DNA of 38,344 nucleotides from a virus, in the IMG/VR virus record IMGVR_UViG_3300029922_000165, positions 1 through 38,344 of that record; one strand, 5' to 3'. This document shows positions 22,177 through 31,195 of the stretch, one piece after another. Positions within the stretch are counted from its first letter, which is position 1; each line of letters begins with the position of its first letter. Both the position numbers and the translations under genes were made by a program. Under the pieces are notes generated by a model, which saw only the letters and a list, made by a program, of their open reading frames with translations, was not told the origin of the DNA and made no database searches.

Positions 22177-24534
22177 ATGCAGAATATGGTGATTTTCCGC
22201 GACAATCAGGAGCTCGACAGCGCCGATCTGAACAACATTCAGACTTACGCGCGCGCGACGTTCGACGGGCTGGTGGGCGACATGGTCGCTGATGGCTCGT
22301 ATTATGCCGGGTTCGGGCTCAGCCAGGCCGCGGCGACGCAGGTGACGATCGCGCCGGGCAACCTCTATGTCGCCGGCGCTTCCTACAATTCGCCGAGCCC
22401 GGTCACCATCGATCTGTTCTCGCAGCTGCCGGTGGTGACGCAGAAATGGGTGGCGCTGGTCGCCAACGGCAATGACGTGCAGACCAATGTGCAGCCGCGA
22501 GATTTTCTAACCGACGCGACCACCGGCGCGACGCAGCCGCAGAGCGTCGCGATGGAAGATTCGCGCGTCGTCGTGCTCAACACCATCGCCGGCGCCGAAG
22601 CGCCGCAGCCTTCCTATCCGACCACGACCTCGACGGTGGTCGTCATCGGCTATGTGCTGCTGACCACGACCGGCATTTCGCAGATCGTGCAATTTACCGA
22701 CACGCAAATGCCGAACCTGGCGGAAACCGACGCGGCGGTCGCCGCGCTCGACGCCTGGCAGGTGCAGGTCAACGGCACGGTCGGCGGCCTGACCACCGGC
22801 CTGGCCGGACTTCGGGCGGCGCTCGCCGGCTATGCGACCAGCCTTGCGGTGCTCAACCTGACGACGATGCTCAACAATCTCGCCAATCAGGTGGCGGGCA
22901 TCGCCGCGCAGGTCGCGGGCCTCGCCATCAAGGTCTCGCAGCCGGCGGCCTATATTTTCTACGGCCGCAATTATTTCCTCGACTCGGGCGGCAGCGACGT
23001 CACCAACGGCGCGTTCACGGCGGTCATCAACGAGGGTGTGCGCTTTCCGGCCGGCGGCGCGACCTCGACCGCGGCGCTTGCGTTGCTCAATCCGCTCGAC
23101 CCGAACGCGGCGGTCAATTCGGGCTATATGATCCCGGCCTATACGTCGAAGCTGCGCGTCGCCTGCCAGGGTTACGCCAACGAGTTGCAGATCTCGACGC
23201 TGTCCTACCAGTCGGCGCGCGGCTGCACTTTGTTGACCCGCCGCCGTCGCCGCCATCGTTGCGGCGGCCCGTTTCTGCCCGGCGGCTCGAGCGATTGGTG
23301 GAATATCGGCAATTTCGACCCGGTCGCCTCGACGCTGGCTTTCGCCGCTGAGAGTTTCGGCGCTCTGTCGGTCGCCAATTACATCGAGACCGTCAATCCG
23401 AGCGATCCGCAATCGGTGTCCGGTCTCTATGACGGCGCGCGCCGCAATCTGTTCTGGGAGGATTATTACTCGCAGCCCTATTGGAATCGCGTCACCTCGA
23501 CCGTCAACGTCTCGGGCCAGCAGTTCGCGCAGACCTTTCTCAACGCGCAGGACGGCTGGCTGACGCAGATCGGGCTGTTTTTCACCCGCATCGCCAACAC
23601 CGGCGACGTCGACGTCAAGATCTGCCAGGTCGACGCCAGCAACCGCCCGGATCTAACCAACGTCGTTTCGTCGTTCAGCATTCCCGCCGGCAACCTCAAG
23701 GCCGGCTCGCTGTCGAGCGGCCTGGGCCTGCCGACTCTGGTCGAAACCGTCGTGCCGATCCCGCCAACCTTCCTCTCCGGCGGCGTGCGCTATGCGATCG
23801 TCGCGACCACTGCCGGCCAGCATTACATGGCGATGTCGACATCAGACTTCGGCGTGTTGCAGGGCAACTATTTCTATTGCGACTCGACGCAGACCTTCAT
23901 TCTCGACACGACCCGCGTCCTGCGGATGAAGCTGTATTACGCCTCGTTCGCCGCGACGCAGGTCGCGATCCAGCTGGCGTCGCTCAGCCTGTCGGGCGGC
24001 ATATCGGCGATTGATATTTTGAGCGAGGCCGAAGTGCCCTCCGCCTGTTCGCTGACCTTCCAGGTGCAGCTTGGCGGGGTCTGGTATCCGCTCAACGTCT
24101 CGGGCGTCGGGCCCAATCTGTCGAGCGCGCCGACGCTCTTGCCCTTGCAGGCGGTGTTCACCGGCACAACCGATCTGATGCCGGGTCTCGGCCTCACCAA
24201 GAGCGCCGCCACCGTGTCGCCGCCGGCGGCGACGTCCTGCGAATATCTGTCGCTGACCGAGACGCTCGGCAGCGCCAGCCAAAATCTGAAAATCTCCGTC
24301 GTGCTCGAAAACTGGAATCCGTCGGATCACACCTGCACGATCAAGCTCAATTCCGGCGGTTCGCATTCGGCCACCAGCGTCGTCGATGTGACCCAGCCCG
24401 ACGGCTCGGTCCTGCGCTCGGCGACCTTCACTTTGGGCTCGACGATCTCGTCCTATGTCGTCGAGATCGACATGGCGACCAGCGTCGCCGGCAACACGTT
24501 CTACATCGCCGAGCTCGACCAGTACGCGGTCTGA
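22177..24534 (+). CDS. Large tail fibre or fibre-anchoring protein
   Basis: A 785-residue protein. The N-terminal segment FRDNQELDSADLNNIQTYA followed by a strand-rich domain (to about 190) resembles fibre-baseplate connectors of the DUF4815 type. A coiled-coil-like part follows (about 200-255; repeats of LAxxVAGIAAQ). The rest is beta-rich and may bind receptor. Residues 355-361 contain a run RRRRRHR that is odd for an exposed fibre. Start ATG 22177 has AGGA upstream. The order gpI, then this gene, then the repeat-rich fibre matches a P2-like H/G position. Exact function not known. Confidence 0.7.
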   Translation: MQNMVIFRDNQELDSADLNNIQTYARATFDGLVGDMVADGSYYAGFGLSQAAATQVTIAPGNLYVAGASYNSPSPVTIDLFSQLPVVTQKWVALVANGNDVQTNVQPRDFLTDATTGATQPQSVAMEDSRVVVLNTIAGAEAPQPSYPTTTSTVVVIGYVLLTTTGISQIVQFTDTQMPNLAETDAAVAALDAWQVQVNGTVGGLTTGLAGLRAALAGYATSLAVLNLTTMLNNLANQVAGIAAQVAGLAIKVSQPAAYIFYGRNYFLDSGGSDVTNGAFTAVINEGVRFPAGGATSTAALALLNPLDPNAAVNSGYMIPAYTSKLRVACQGYANELQISTLSYQSARGCTLLTRRRRRHRCGGPFLPGGSSDWWNIGNFDPVASTLAFAAESFGALSVANYIETVNPSDPQSVSGLYDGARRNLFWEDYYSQPYWNRVTSTVNVSGQQFAQTFLNAQDGWLTQIGLFFTRIANTGDVDVKICQVDASNRPDLTNVVSSFSIPAGNLKAGSLSSGLGLPTLVETVVPIPPTFLSGGVRYAIVATTAGQHYMAMSTSDFGVLQGNYFYCDSTQTFILDTTRVLRMKLYYASFAATQVAIQLASLSLSGGISAIDILSEAEVPSACSLTFQVQLGGVWYPLNVSGVGPNLSSAPTLLPLQAVFTGTTDLMPGLGLTKSAATVSPPAATSCEYLSLTETLGSASQNLKISVVLENWNPSDHTCTIKLNSGGSHSATSVVDVTQPDGSVLRSATFTLGSTISSYVVEIDMATSVAGNTFYIAELDQYAV
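23239..23259 (+). other. Arg-run in the large fibre protein
   Basis: Seven codons give RRRRRHR, inside a GC-rich, weakly symmetrical DNA patch. The +2 frame would read PPPSPPSL over the same bases, a composition more usual for a linker. Could be a real basic patch, a pair of compensating frameshifts, or a sequencing error. Confidence 0.35.
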
Positions 24535-24549
24535 CAGGGCCTTTCCGAC

Positions 24550-27249
24550 ATGACCCTTAATTATGCGGACGTTGCGGTCTCCGACGACGAGCAGATGAAC
24601 GCCGATTTCTTCAATCGGCGGTATCAGCTTTTCGTCAACGAGATCGCCGCCGCCGAGCAGATGGCGTCGCTTTACGGCACGACGTCGACCCAGTTGCTGC
24701 AGCTCGGCCTGACGCAGGTCAATGGCGTGCTGGGGCCGCTGCTGACGCAGCTCAACAATGCGGCGACGGAAGGGTTTCTCACCGCGCCCTCGGTGACCAG
24801 CGTGATCCTGGTCGTCGGCGACGCGGCGACGCTGACGCTGGCTTCAATCAACGCGCCGTTGTTCGAGCCGACGCCGTTCCTGACGATTCAGGACGCCAGC
24901 GACGATACGAAATGGGCGAGCGTGCAGTTCGTCTCCTACGACAAGGCGTCAGGCGACCTAACGGTCAACGTCCTCTATCTCTCAGCGGGCTCGTCGCTGA
25001 GCGGGGCGAATTGGGTGGTTTCCGCTTCCGGGGCCATCTTGCCGACGCTGGTCGCGCTTGCCGCGACCGCCGCGAGCGACGCGACGTCGGCGACGGGATC
25101 GGCGACGGCGGCAGCCGGCAGTGCGAGCACGGCTTTGGCGGCCGAGACGGCGGCCGCTGGCAGCGCGACTGCCGCTGCGGGCAGCGCGAGCACGGCTCTG
25201 GCGGCTGAAACAGCCGCTGCCGGCAGCGCGACGGCCGCCGCGGCCTCGGCGGCCTCGATCGCCGGCGGCCCTGTGACGTCGGTCGATGGAATGACGGGCG
25301 TCGTCACCGGGCTCGAACAGACCGCCAACAAAGGGGCCGCCAACGGCTACGCCGGCCTCGATTCCGGCGGCAAGGTGCCGACGGGCCAACTGCCGGCGGC
25401 GATCGTTGGCGCGCTGCAATATCAGGGCGTCTGGAACGCATCGACCAACAGCCCGGCGCTGGCGAGCAGCTCCGGGACTAAGGGCTATTTTTACGTCGTC
25501 GGTACATCGGGAACGACGACGCTCGACGGTCTCGCTTCGTGGAGCGTCGGCGACTGGGCGATCTATGACGGGACCGAATGGCGCAAGCTCGACGGGGTCG
25601 CCTCGGAAGTGCTCAGCGTTGCTGGCCTCACCGGGGGTATTACGGCGTCTTCGCTGAAGACGGCGCTGGCGATTACAACATCAGATGTTTCCGGCCTGGG
25701 ATCGTCGGCGACCCGGAGCTTCGGAACCTCGGTCAACGATCCCGGCACGGGCAAGCTCGAAACCCTGCTGCCCGTTCAGACCTTGACCGGCGCGAGCCAT
25801 CTCTTCGTGGCCGCCGATCTCTATCAGGAGACGCGCCGCTCGAATTCGGGCTCGGCGATGACGGATACATTCCCGGGTTCGTTGACGACCGGGCTCGCCA
25901 ACGGGACGATGATCCAACTCAACAATGTCGACGCCAGCGCGACGCTGACGCTGAGCGCTGGTTCCGGAACGACCGTCAACGGCGTCTCCAGCGTGACGAT
26001 CGGGCCGGGGCGTTCGACGAAATGGGTTTACGACCTGGGCGCCACGAACTGGCGGCCGACGATGAATTCGCTGACCTCGTTGCTCAGCGCCAATAATCTC
26101 TCGGACGTCGCGAACGCCGCGACGGCGCGCGCCAACCTCGGCCTTGGCGCGGTGGCGCTGACGACCAACAATCTCTCCGATTTGGCCAGCGCGGCGACGA
26201 GCCGGCAAAACCTCGGTAATGTCGACAGTCTCGATGCGGTGCTGTTCGGCGACGGGTCGGACGGCAATGTGACGATCTCGTCGGGCGTCACCACGCTGAC
26301 GCGCGACATGTATTACAACAACCTAACGCTGAGCGGAACGGGCCAGCTGGTCGCTGCTGGCTACACCGTCTTTGTCGCCGGCATCCTCGACATCTCGAAT
26401 GCGCCAGCCAACGCCATCGTGCCTGTCGCGCCCGCGGCGCTTGTCGGCAACGCGGCGAGCGGCGCGACGGGCGGCGCGAACGCCACCGGCTATTCTGCGA
26501 CGAACCTGTTTAGCGCGGGCAACGGCCTCGGCGGCCGCACCGCCACTTCGTCGGCTGGTGGCGGCACGCAAGCGCCAGGTAGCACTAGTGGCCTTGGCGG
26601 GCAGGCCGGGCAGGGTGGCGCTGGCGGCGCGGGGACCAACGCCGGCGGCGCGCAGAGCGCCGTAAACACACTGACCCAGATTCCGGCCTTTCGCAACTTA
26701 CTCACGACCTTCCTCTACCGCTCGAGCTCGAGTGTGCTCGCCGTGCTGCAGGGCGGCATGTCGGGCTGCAACGGCGGCGCGGGCGGCGGCGACGGGACCA
26801 ATGCGGGCGGTGGCTCCGGCGGCTCCGGCGTTGGCGGCGCGGCGCTGGCCATCTTCGCGCGCACAATCAACCGTGGAGCTTCGACAGCGGCGAGCGCTAT
26901 CAACGCCGACGGCGGCGCTGCCGGCGCGAGCGGCGCGTCGACGGCGGGCAACACCGGCGGCGGCGGCGGCTCGGTGGGCGGCGGCGGCGGCTTCCTCTAT
27001 CTCGTCTACCGATTCCTGACCGGCGCGAGCGCGACCAACGCTGTCTCGGCTAATGCCGGGGCGAGCGCGGCAGGCGGCGCGGGCCATGGCGCCGGCGTGT
27101 CCGGCAACGGCGGCAACGGCTCCAACGGCGGCGTATTGCGGCTATTCAATATCGCCACCGGCGTCGCCACGACGGTGATCGGCTCCGCCGGCGGCACGAC
27201 TAGCACGTCGACTGCCGGGACCAAGGGCCTCGCTCAATCGTCTCTATGA
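24550..27249 (+). CDS. Tail fibre protein with Ala repeats and glycine-rich tip
   Basis: An 899-residue fibre. Its N-terminal 170 residues probably attach to the baseplate. Next is an Ala/Ser/Thr-rich repeat tract (about 175-240) typical of fibre shafts. SVDGMTGVV (about 242) and NLSDVANAATARANLGLG (about 515-532), repeated as NLSDLASAATSRQNLG, are patterns seen in many tail fibres. The C-terminal 260 residues are very rich in Gly, Ala, Ser and Asn (GGAGGAG and GGGGGSVGGGGG), similar to glycine-rich receptor-binding tips. It follows the fibre-anchoring gene with 15 bases between. It presumably decides host range. Analogue of P2 gpH by position, not by sequence. Confidence 0.82.
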   Translation: MTLNYADVAVSDDEQMNADFFNRRYQLFVNEIAAAEQMASLYGTTSTQLLQLGLTQVNGVLGPLLTQLNNAATEGFLTAPSVTSVILVVGDAATLTLASINAPLFEPTPFLTIQDASDDTKWASVQFVSYDKASGDLTVNVLYLSAGSSLSGANWVVSASGAILPTLVALAATAASDATSATGSATAAAGSASTALAAETAAAGSATAAAGSASTALAAETAAAGSATAAAASAASIAGGPVTSVDGMTGVVTGLEQTANKGAANGYAGLDSGGKVPTGQLPAAIVGALQYQGVWNASTNSPALASSSGTKGYFYVVGTSGTTTLDGLASWSVGDWAIYDGTEWRKLDGVASEVLSVAGLTGGITASSLKTALAITTSDVSGLGSSATRSFGTSVNDPGTGKLETLLPVQTLTGASHLFVAADLYQETRRSNSGSAMTDTFPGSLTTGLANGTMIQLNNVDASATLTLSAGSGTTVNGVSSVTIGPGRSTKWVYDLGATNWRPTMNSLTSLLSANNLSDVANAATARANLGLGAVALTTNNLSDLASAATSRQNLGNVDSLDAVLFGDGSDGNVTISSGVTTLTRDMYYNNLTLSGTGQLVAAGYTVFVAGILDISNAPANAIVPVAPAALVGNAASGATGGANATGYSATNLFSAGNGLGGRTATSSAGGGTQAPGSTSGLGGQAGQGGAGGAGTNAGGAQSAVNTLTQIPAFRNLLTTFLYRSSSSVLAVLQGGMSGCNGGAGGGDGTNAGGGSGGSGVGGAALAIFARTINRGASTAASAINADGGAAGASGASTAGNTGGGGGSVGGGGGFLYLVYRFLTGASATNAVSANAGASAAGGAGHGAGVSGNGGNGSNGGVLRLFNIATGVATTVIGSAGGTTSTSTAGTKGLAQSSL
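25117..25242 (+). repeat. Tandem 63-bp repeat in the fibre gene
   Basis: Two neighbouring 63-bp units (25117-25179 and 25180-25242) encode 21-residue copies beginning GSASTALAAETAAAGSAT. Further, shorter GSAT units flank them. Expansion or loss of units would change fibre length. Confidence 0.75.
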
Positions 27250-27259
27250 GGTATCGCAC

Positions 27260-27670
27260 ATGATGGACTTCGTCGACGTCTACGGTCGGACGATCGCAGT
27301 CGCCGTCGATCAGGACGGCGAGGACGTCTACACGCTGAGCGGCATCACGGTCGGTTTTCCGACCGGCACGCCGCAGGCGCAGGCTGTCGCCACAATCGAG
27401 GGCATGGCCCCGGCAGGCTACGTCGCGCCTCAGGTCAACTGGACCTTCTTGCAATTCTGGGCGCTGTTCACGTCCGCCGAGCAGGTCGCCATTTTCACGG
27501 CGCGCAAGACGGACGTGCAGACCGACATGTTCATCACCATGGCGGCAGGCGCGGGCCAGTTGCAGCTTACAAATCCCGAAGTCGTGGCCGGCGTCGGCTA
27601 TCTCGTTTCGACCAACGTCCTGACGTCCGCGCGCGCGACCGCGGTCCTCGTCGGCCAAGCTCCCACTTGA
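27260..27670 (+). CDS. Small protein after tail fibre, possible fibre chaperone or tip cap
   Basis: A 136-residue protein with GAGG upstream of ATG 27260; ATG 27263 is an alternative. The N-terminus DFVDVYGRTIAVAVDQDGED contains beta strands; the middle has WTFLQFWALFTSAEQVAIFTA, a segment rich in aromatic residues found in many small proteins next to fibre genes. In P2 the fibre gene is followed by a fibre assembly chaperone (gpG), and this gene holds that position. No sequence family is claimed. Confidence 0.55.
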   Translation: MMDFVDVYGRTIAVAVDQDGEDVYTLSGITVGFPTGTPQAQAVATIEGMAPAGYVAPQVNWTFLQFWALFTSAEQVAIFTARKTDVQTDMFITMAAGAGQLQLTNPEVVAGVGYLVSTNVLTSARATAVLVGQAPT

Positions 27671-27677
27671 GGGCCCC

Positions 27678-27908
27678 ATGACCCAATCGTGCTTCACGCT
27701 GCTCGCCCAAACCCTGCAGATCACTCAGGTCGACAGCGTCGTCGTGACGCCCGTCGTCGACGACGGGACCAACACCGGCACCTGGGTCAGGGCGATCCGC
27801 ATTTTCGGCGAGCCGAACGGCGTCAATGGGCCGCCGGTGTTCGAGTTGCATATCAAATCGACGACGCAGGCCAATCTCGAAATCGCAACCCCGACGCTCA
27901 ATTTCTGA
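27678..27908 (+). CDS. Small unknown beta-rich protein
   Basis: A 76-residue protein between the fibre module and the sheath gene. It consists mainly of alternating hydrophobic strands (LQITQVDSVVVTPVVDDG, then TWVRAIRIFGEP). The weak start context (GGGCCCC before ATG) and short length leave some doubt, but both gaps are short and the reading frame follows the coding composition of the region. Function unknown. Confidence 0.5.
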   Translation: MTQSCFTLLAQTLQITQVDSVVVTPVVDDGTNTGTWVRAIRIFGEPNGVNGPPVFELHIKSTTQANLEIATPTLNF

Positions 27909-27939
27909 TCCCGCGTCCCGAAACTCAGGAGACCCCGAC

Positions 27940-29790
27940 ATGACCAACCCGGCCTATGGTTTTATCATCAACGATCTCTATTCCGGGCCGCTGCCGGTGG
28001 TGGCGGGCGATTTCTCGGTGATCGGCCTGTTGCTGCCCGCCGACGACGCGGACCCGACGACGTTCCCGCTGAATACGCCGGTCGCCTTCAACTCGAGCGA
28101 CCCGACCGTGCTCGCCAAGGTTGGCACCGGCGATTTCTCGAACGCGCTCGCCTCGATCAACAACCAGCTCGCCGCCTGGCAATCGGCGGCGACGGTCGTC
28201 GCGGTGCTCGTGCAGCGCGGCGGCTCGATGTCCCAGACGATCGCCAACCTCGTCGGCTCCGAGGATGCCGGCACGGGCCTCTATGCGTTCAAGCAGGCCG
28301 GGGCGCTGACGACGTTCATCCCGCGGCTGATCGGCTCGCCCGGCTATACCGGCGTGACGACCAGCAGCGGCGGCTCGACCGGCGTGGCCAGCGCCAAGCA
28401 CGGCGGCTTTGTCGGCGGCGGCGCGCTCACCCTGGGCTCGCCGGCCTATCTCAGCGGGGTTGCGGCGGGCGTCTACAAGGTCGTGTGCATCGGCGGGACC
28501 TTCACGGCCACCGCGGCGGCCAAGAGCGGCAACACCGGCAACGGCGTCATCACCATGGGTTCGCCCTCGACCGCCGTCGGCGCGGTCGCTGGCCTCTATC
28601 GGGCGACCTGCATCGCGACGGCGACCAACGGCGGCACGTTCGCCGTGCAGGATCCGACCGGCGAGATCATCGGCGTCGCCAGCGTGGGCGCGGCGTTCTC
28701 CGGGCCGGTGAAATTCACCATCGCCGACGGCGCGACCGACTTCGCGCTCGGCGATACGTTTCTCATCACGTCAGCGGCCTCGGTGCCCGCCGGCGGCGGC
28801 GTGTTCTCGGTCACCACGCCGGCGGGCGCGGCGCTCGCCAATGCGACGGTCGGCTCAGCCTATGCGACGCAGGTCGCGTTCACCATCGCGGCCAGCGGGA
28901 CGGATTTCGCGATCGGCGACGAATTCGACCTGACGGTGACGATCGCCGGCGGTCAGACGATCGCCAACCCGCTGTGTGCAGCGCTGCCGGCCGTCTGCGC
29001 CTCGCTGCTGGCGGTCGCCTTCGTCGGATCGGCGGGCGACGGCAACATCACCAACACGCTGCTCTGGCGCCAGACGCTCAACAGCGACCGGCTCTATCTC
29101 AGCGACGCCTGGGTCATTCCGGGCTCGGGCGTCGGCTATGCCGACGGCGTCGCGGAGGCGCTGGGCGCGCAGGTCGCGGTCGACGCGCAGCATGCCGGCA
29201 TTCCCGGCTGGTCGATCTCCGGCCAGCAGATCCAGGGCATCGGCGGCCTGAAGAACGTCTATACGTTCAGCCTGACGGATGGCGCGACGCAGGGACAGGA
29301 GCTGCTGACCAATCAGGTCAGCGTGATCGAGCCCGGCGCGATCGGCTCCGACACCGCGATCGCCTCGGCGGGCTATACCTGGGCGGGCGTCTGGAATTCC
29401 AGCACCAACCCGCTGATGTGGTTCCTCAACAAACGGCGCATGCGCGATTACGTGAACCTCGCGCTGGTCAAGACGCTGCGGCTGCGGCTCGGCGTCGACA
29501 ATGTGACGCCGCATGATGTGCAGGCGGTGCTGAACGACATGACGGTGCTCGGCTCCTATCTGCTCTCGAAGCAGATCAGCATCGGCTTTGCGGTGCAGTT
29601 CCTGCCGAGCCTGAACTCGCCGAGCCAGCTGCAGCAGGGCCAGTTCGTCGTCAATTTCAGCGACGAGACGCCCGCGCCGATCACGCAGATCACCATCAAT
29701 TCGGACGACGATCCGGACGCGCTGACGGTGGAGCTGCAGACCATCGTGGCGCAGGCCAACACGCTCGCGCCGCAATATCTGACGGCGTAA
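27940..29790 (+). CDS. FI: Tail sheath protein with nested inserted domains
   Basis: A 616-residue contractile-tail sheath protein (P2 gpFI type). The N-terminal part (YGFIINDLYSGPLPV, later TIANLVGSEDAGTGLYAFKQ) and the C-terminal part (LLWRQTLNSDRLYLSDAW, MWFLNKRRMRDYVNLALV, then QFLPSLNSPSQLQQGQF) fit the sheath family. Residues about 139-336 are extra: two homologous beta units, one apparently inserted in the other (see finding). CAGGAG stands 9 bases before ATG 27940. It is followed by the tail tube gene, as in P2. The added part would sit on the outer surface of the sheath and could act as a decoration or adhesion domain. Confidence 0.9.
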   Translation: MTNPAYGFIINDLYSGPLPVVAGDFSVIGLLLPADDADPTTFPLNTPVAFNSSDPTVLAKVGTGDFSNALASINNQLAAWQSAATVVAVLVQRGGSMSQTIANLVGSEDAGTGLYAFKQAGALTTFIPRLIGSPGYTGVTTSSGGSTGVASAKHGGFVGGGALTLGSPAYLSGVAAGVYKVVCIGGTFTATAAAKSGNTGNGVITMGSPSTAVGAVAGLYRATCIATATNGGTFAVQDPTGEIIGVASVGAAFSGPVKFTIADGATDFALGDTFLITSAASVPAGGGVFSVTTPAGAALANATVGSAYATQVAFTIAASGTDFAIGDEFDLTVTIAGGQTIANPLCAALPAVCASLLAVAFVGSAGDGNITNTLLWRQTLNSDRLYLSDAWVIPGSGVGYADGVAEALGAQVAVDAQHAGIPGWSISGQQIQGIGGLKNVYTFSLTDGATQGQELLTNQVSVIEPGAIGSDTAIASAGYTWAGVWNSSTNPLMWFLNKRRMRDYVNLALVKTLRLRLGVDNVTPHDVQAVLNDMTVLGSYLLSKQISIGFAVQFLPSLNSPSQLQQGQFVVNFSDETPAPITQITINSDDDPDALTVELQTIVAQANTLAPQYLTA

Positions 29791-29829
29791 TCCAGCCTCG
29801 TTCTCTCCAACTTCTGAGGATTTGCAACC

Positions 29830-30366
29830 ATGGCGACGATTTTCGTGCCCGAGGCCCTCAACCTGTTCGTGACGGACACCGGGCCGGACAATTCCAAGCA
29901 CCTGGTGATCACCGAGACGACGCTGCCGAAGCTCGAGGAAAAGACCTTCGAGCATCACCCCGGCGGCGGCATCGGCGCGGTCGAGATCGGCGGGCTCGGC
30001 ATCAATGCGCTGAGCATGGGGTTCAAGCTGATGGGCGTCGACCCCCAGACGCTCGCGCAGTTCGGCCTCGGCGGCACGGGGCAATTGCCGTTCACCGTCT
30101 ATGGCGCGATCCGCGACAAACAGAGCGGCACAGCGATCGAGCTCAAGGCGATCGTCAACGGCCGCCTGACGGAAGTCGATCACGGCGCCTGGAAGCGCGG
30201 CGACGCCGCCGAGCAGACGCACATGATCAAGGAAATCACGATGTATCAGCTCTACTGGAACAAGAAAGAGCTCTACTTCTACGATTTCTATAACTCGACC
30301 TGGCGCGTCAACGGCGCGAACCAGCAGAGCGACGTGCAGTCGATCCTGCGCATCGCGGGGGCGTGA
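29830..30366 (+). CDS. FII: Major tail tube protein
   Basis: A 178-residue protein of the P2 gpFII tube family. Rings of it form the rigid inner tube driven through the cell envelope when the sheath contracts. The N-terminus EALNLFVTDTGPDNSKHLVI, then TLPKLEEKTFEHHPGGGIGA (about 35-54), GLGINALSMGFKLMG, and the long strand KEITMYQLYWNKKELYFYDF, are typical. GAGGA precedes ATG 29830. Size is normal for the family. Confidence 0.92.
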   Translation: MATIFVPEALNLFVTDTGPDNSKHLVITETTLPKLEEKTFEHHPGGGIGAVEIGGLGINALSMGFKLMGVDPQTLAQFGLGGTGQLPFTVYGAIRDKQSGTAIELKAIVNGRLTEVDHGAWKRGDAAEQTHMIKEITMYQLYWNKKELYFYDFYNSTWRVNGANQQSDVQSILRIAGA

Positions 30367-30374
30367 GCGGCGGC

Positions 30375-30746
30375 TCAGTTTCGAGACGGCGTCGAGGCGG
30401 GGAGCGAGGCGGCTTTGGCGAGCGCCTTGCTCAACTGGCCCGCCGCCATTTTCGAGATATGGAACTCGATAGTGGGAATGTGCGGCGTTTTCATCGCCAG
30501 CGCCAACAACTCCCCATCGACCACGCCAACCGCGCATGTCGGATCCTTTATCGTCAGACCCGGTTTTTGCAGGTGCAGCGGAGCTTCCGTGTCCGGAGGC
30601 AGATCTTCCAGGGCCTTCAGCAGCAGCGCCACAACGCCAAACGTTTCTCGTCGGCTTAGGGGAATCGCCGCGCTGGCCCCGTTGGCGTCCGCTATGCGAA
30701 ATTCGACCGCTGCGCCCGATGTGCGGACCGTCACTTGCGATTTCAT
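30375..30746 (-). CDS. Unknown third gene of the leftward brnTA operon
   Basis: A 123-residue protein encoded leftward; its start overlaps the end of the brnA-like gene by four bases. ATG 30746 was preferred to a longer frame, since the longer one would run deep through brnA. The N-terminal half is beta-rich (SQVTVRTSGAAVEFRIAD), the middle helical (ETFGVVALLLKALEDLP), followed by a strand part containing DPTCAVGVVDGELLALA. There is no membrane segment or known family. Co-transcription with brnTA suggests a helper, regulator or second effector of the module; that is inference only. Confidence 0.55.
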   Translation of the reverse strand: MKSQVTVRTSGAAVEFRIADANGASAAIPLSRRETFGVVALLLKALEDLPPDTEAPLHLQKPGLTIKDPTCAVGVVDGELLALAMKTPHIPTIEFHISKMAAGQLSKALAKAASLPASTPSRN

Positions 30747-31195
30747 GGGGCGATTTTCCTGGTGAGTTTGGGGCGGCCGCGGGTGGCGGGCGCGGATTTG
30801 AAGCGCTTGATCCCTTCCGGCGTTGAAAGGCCTGGCGCGTCGTCTACAGGCGACGGCGCGACGCTTTCCAGCGCCTCGCTCATCCGCGCTCGCCAACGCT
30901 CGCCGCCGCTGGCTTTGAACCGAGCAATGGCTTCCGGCGACAGGCGGAGGGTGACGGGCTGCCTGGGGGCGTCGAGCTTCGGACGCCCGCGCGTGCGTTT
31001 GATGTTCGCGTACAAGTCCGGGAAGACCTCACGGAAAGGCTTGGCCGTCGCCATTTCCTCCTCGGTCAGCTCGGGATTGTCGGGATCCTGGGCGATGCCG
31101 GCCTGAATGCGGGCCTCGTCCTCGTCCGTGAGCGGCGGCTGCGCCTTGATGGCCTGGCGAAGCGCGCGATGTTCGGGGCTGATCTTGCGGGTCAT
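30743..31195 (-). CDS. brnA: BrnA-like antitoxin
   Basis: A 150-residue protein of the BrnA antitoxin family. The N-terminal part has DPDNPELTEEEMATAKPF, common in this family. The ribbon-helix-helix DNA-binding part is QPVTLRLSPEAIARFKASGG with ERWRARMSEAL (about 78-109). BrnA binds BrnT and represses the shared operon. The motif TRGRPKL appears twice (about 68-74 and 137-143), the second near the C-terminus, an unusual duplication. Gene order toxin first, antitoxin second is the canonical brnTA order, with a four-base overlap. The protein is longer than the usual BrnA of about 100 residues; the extra C-terminal part is basic. Confidence 0.82.
   Translation of the reverse strand: MTRKISPEHRALRQAIKAQPPLTDEDEARIQAGIAQDPDNPELTEEEMATAKPFREVFPDLYANIKRTRGRPKLDAPRQPVTLRLSPEAIARFKASGGERWRARMSEALESVAPSPVDDAPGLSTPEGIKRFKSAPATRGRPKLTRKIAP

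Noticed and set aside
25117-25242. CRISPR-like array
   Set aside because: The repeats are adjacent without unique spacers, are in frame and encode an Ala-rich fibre shaft.
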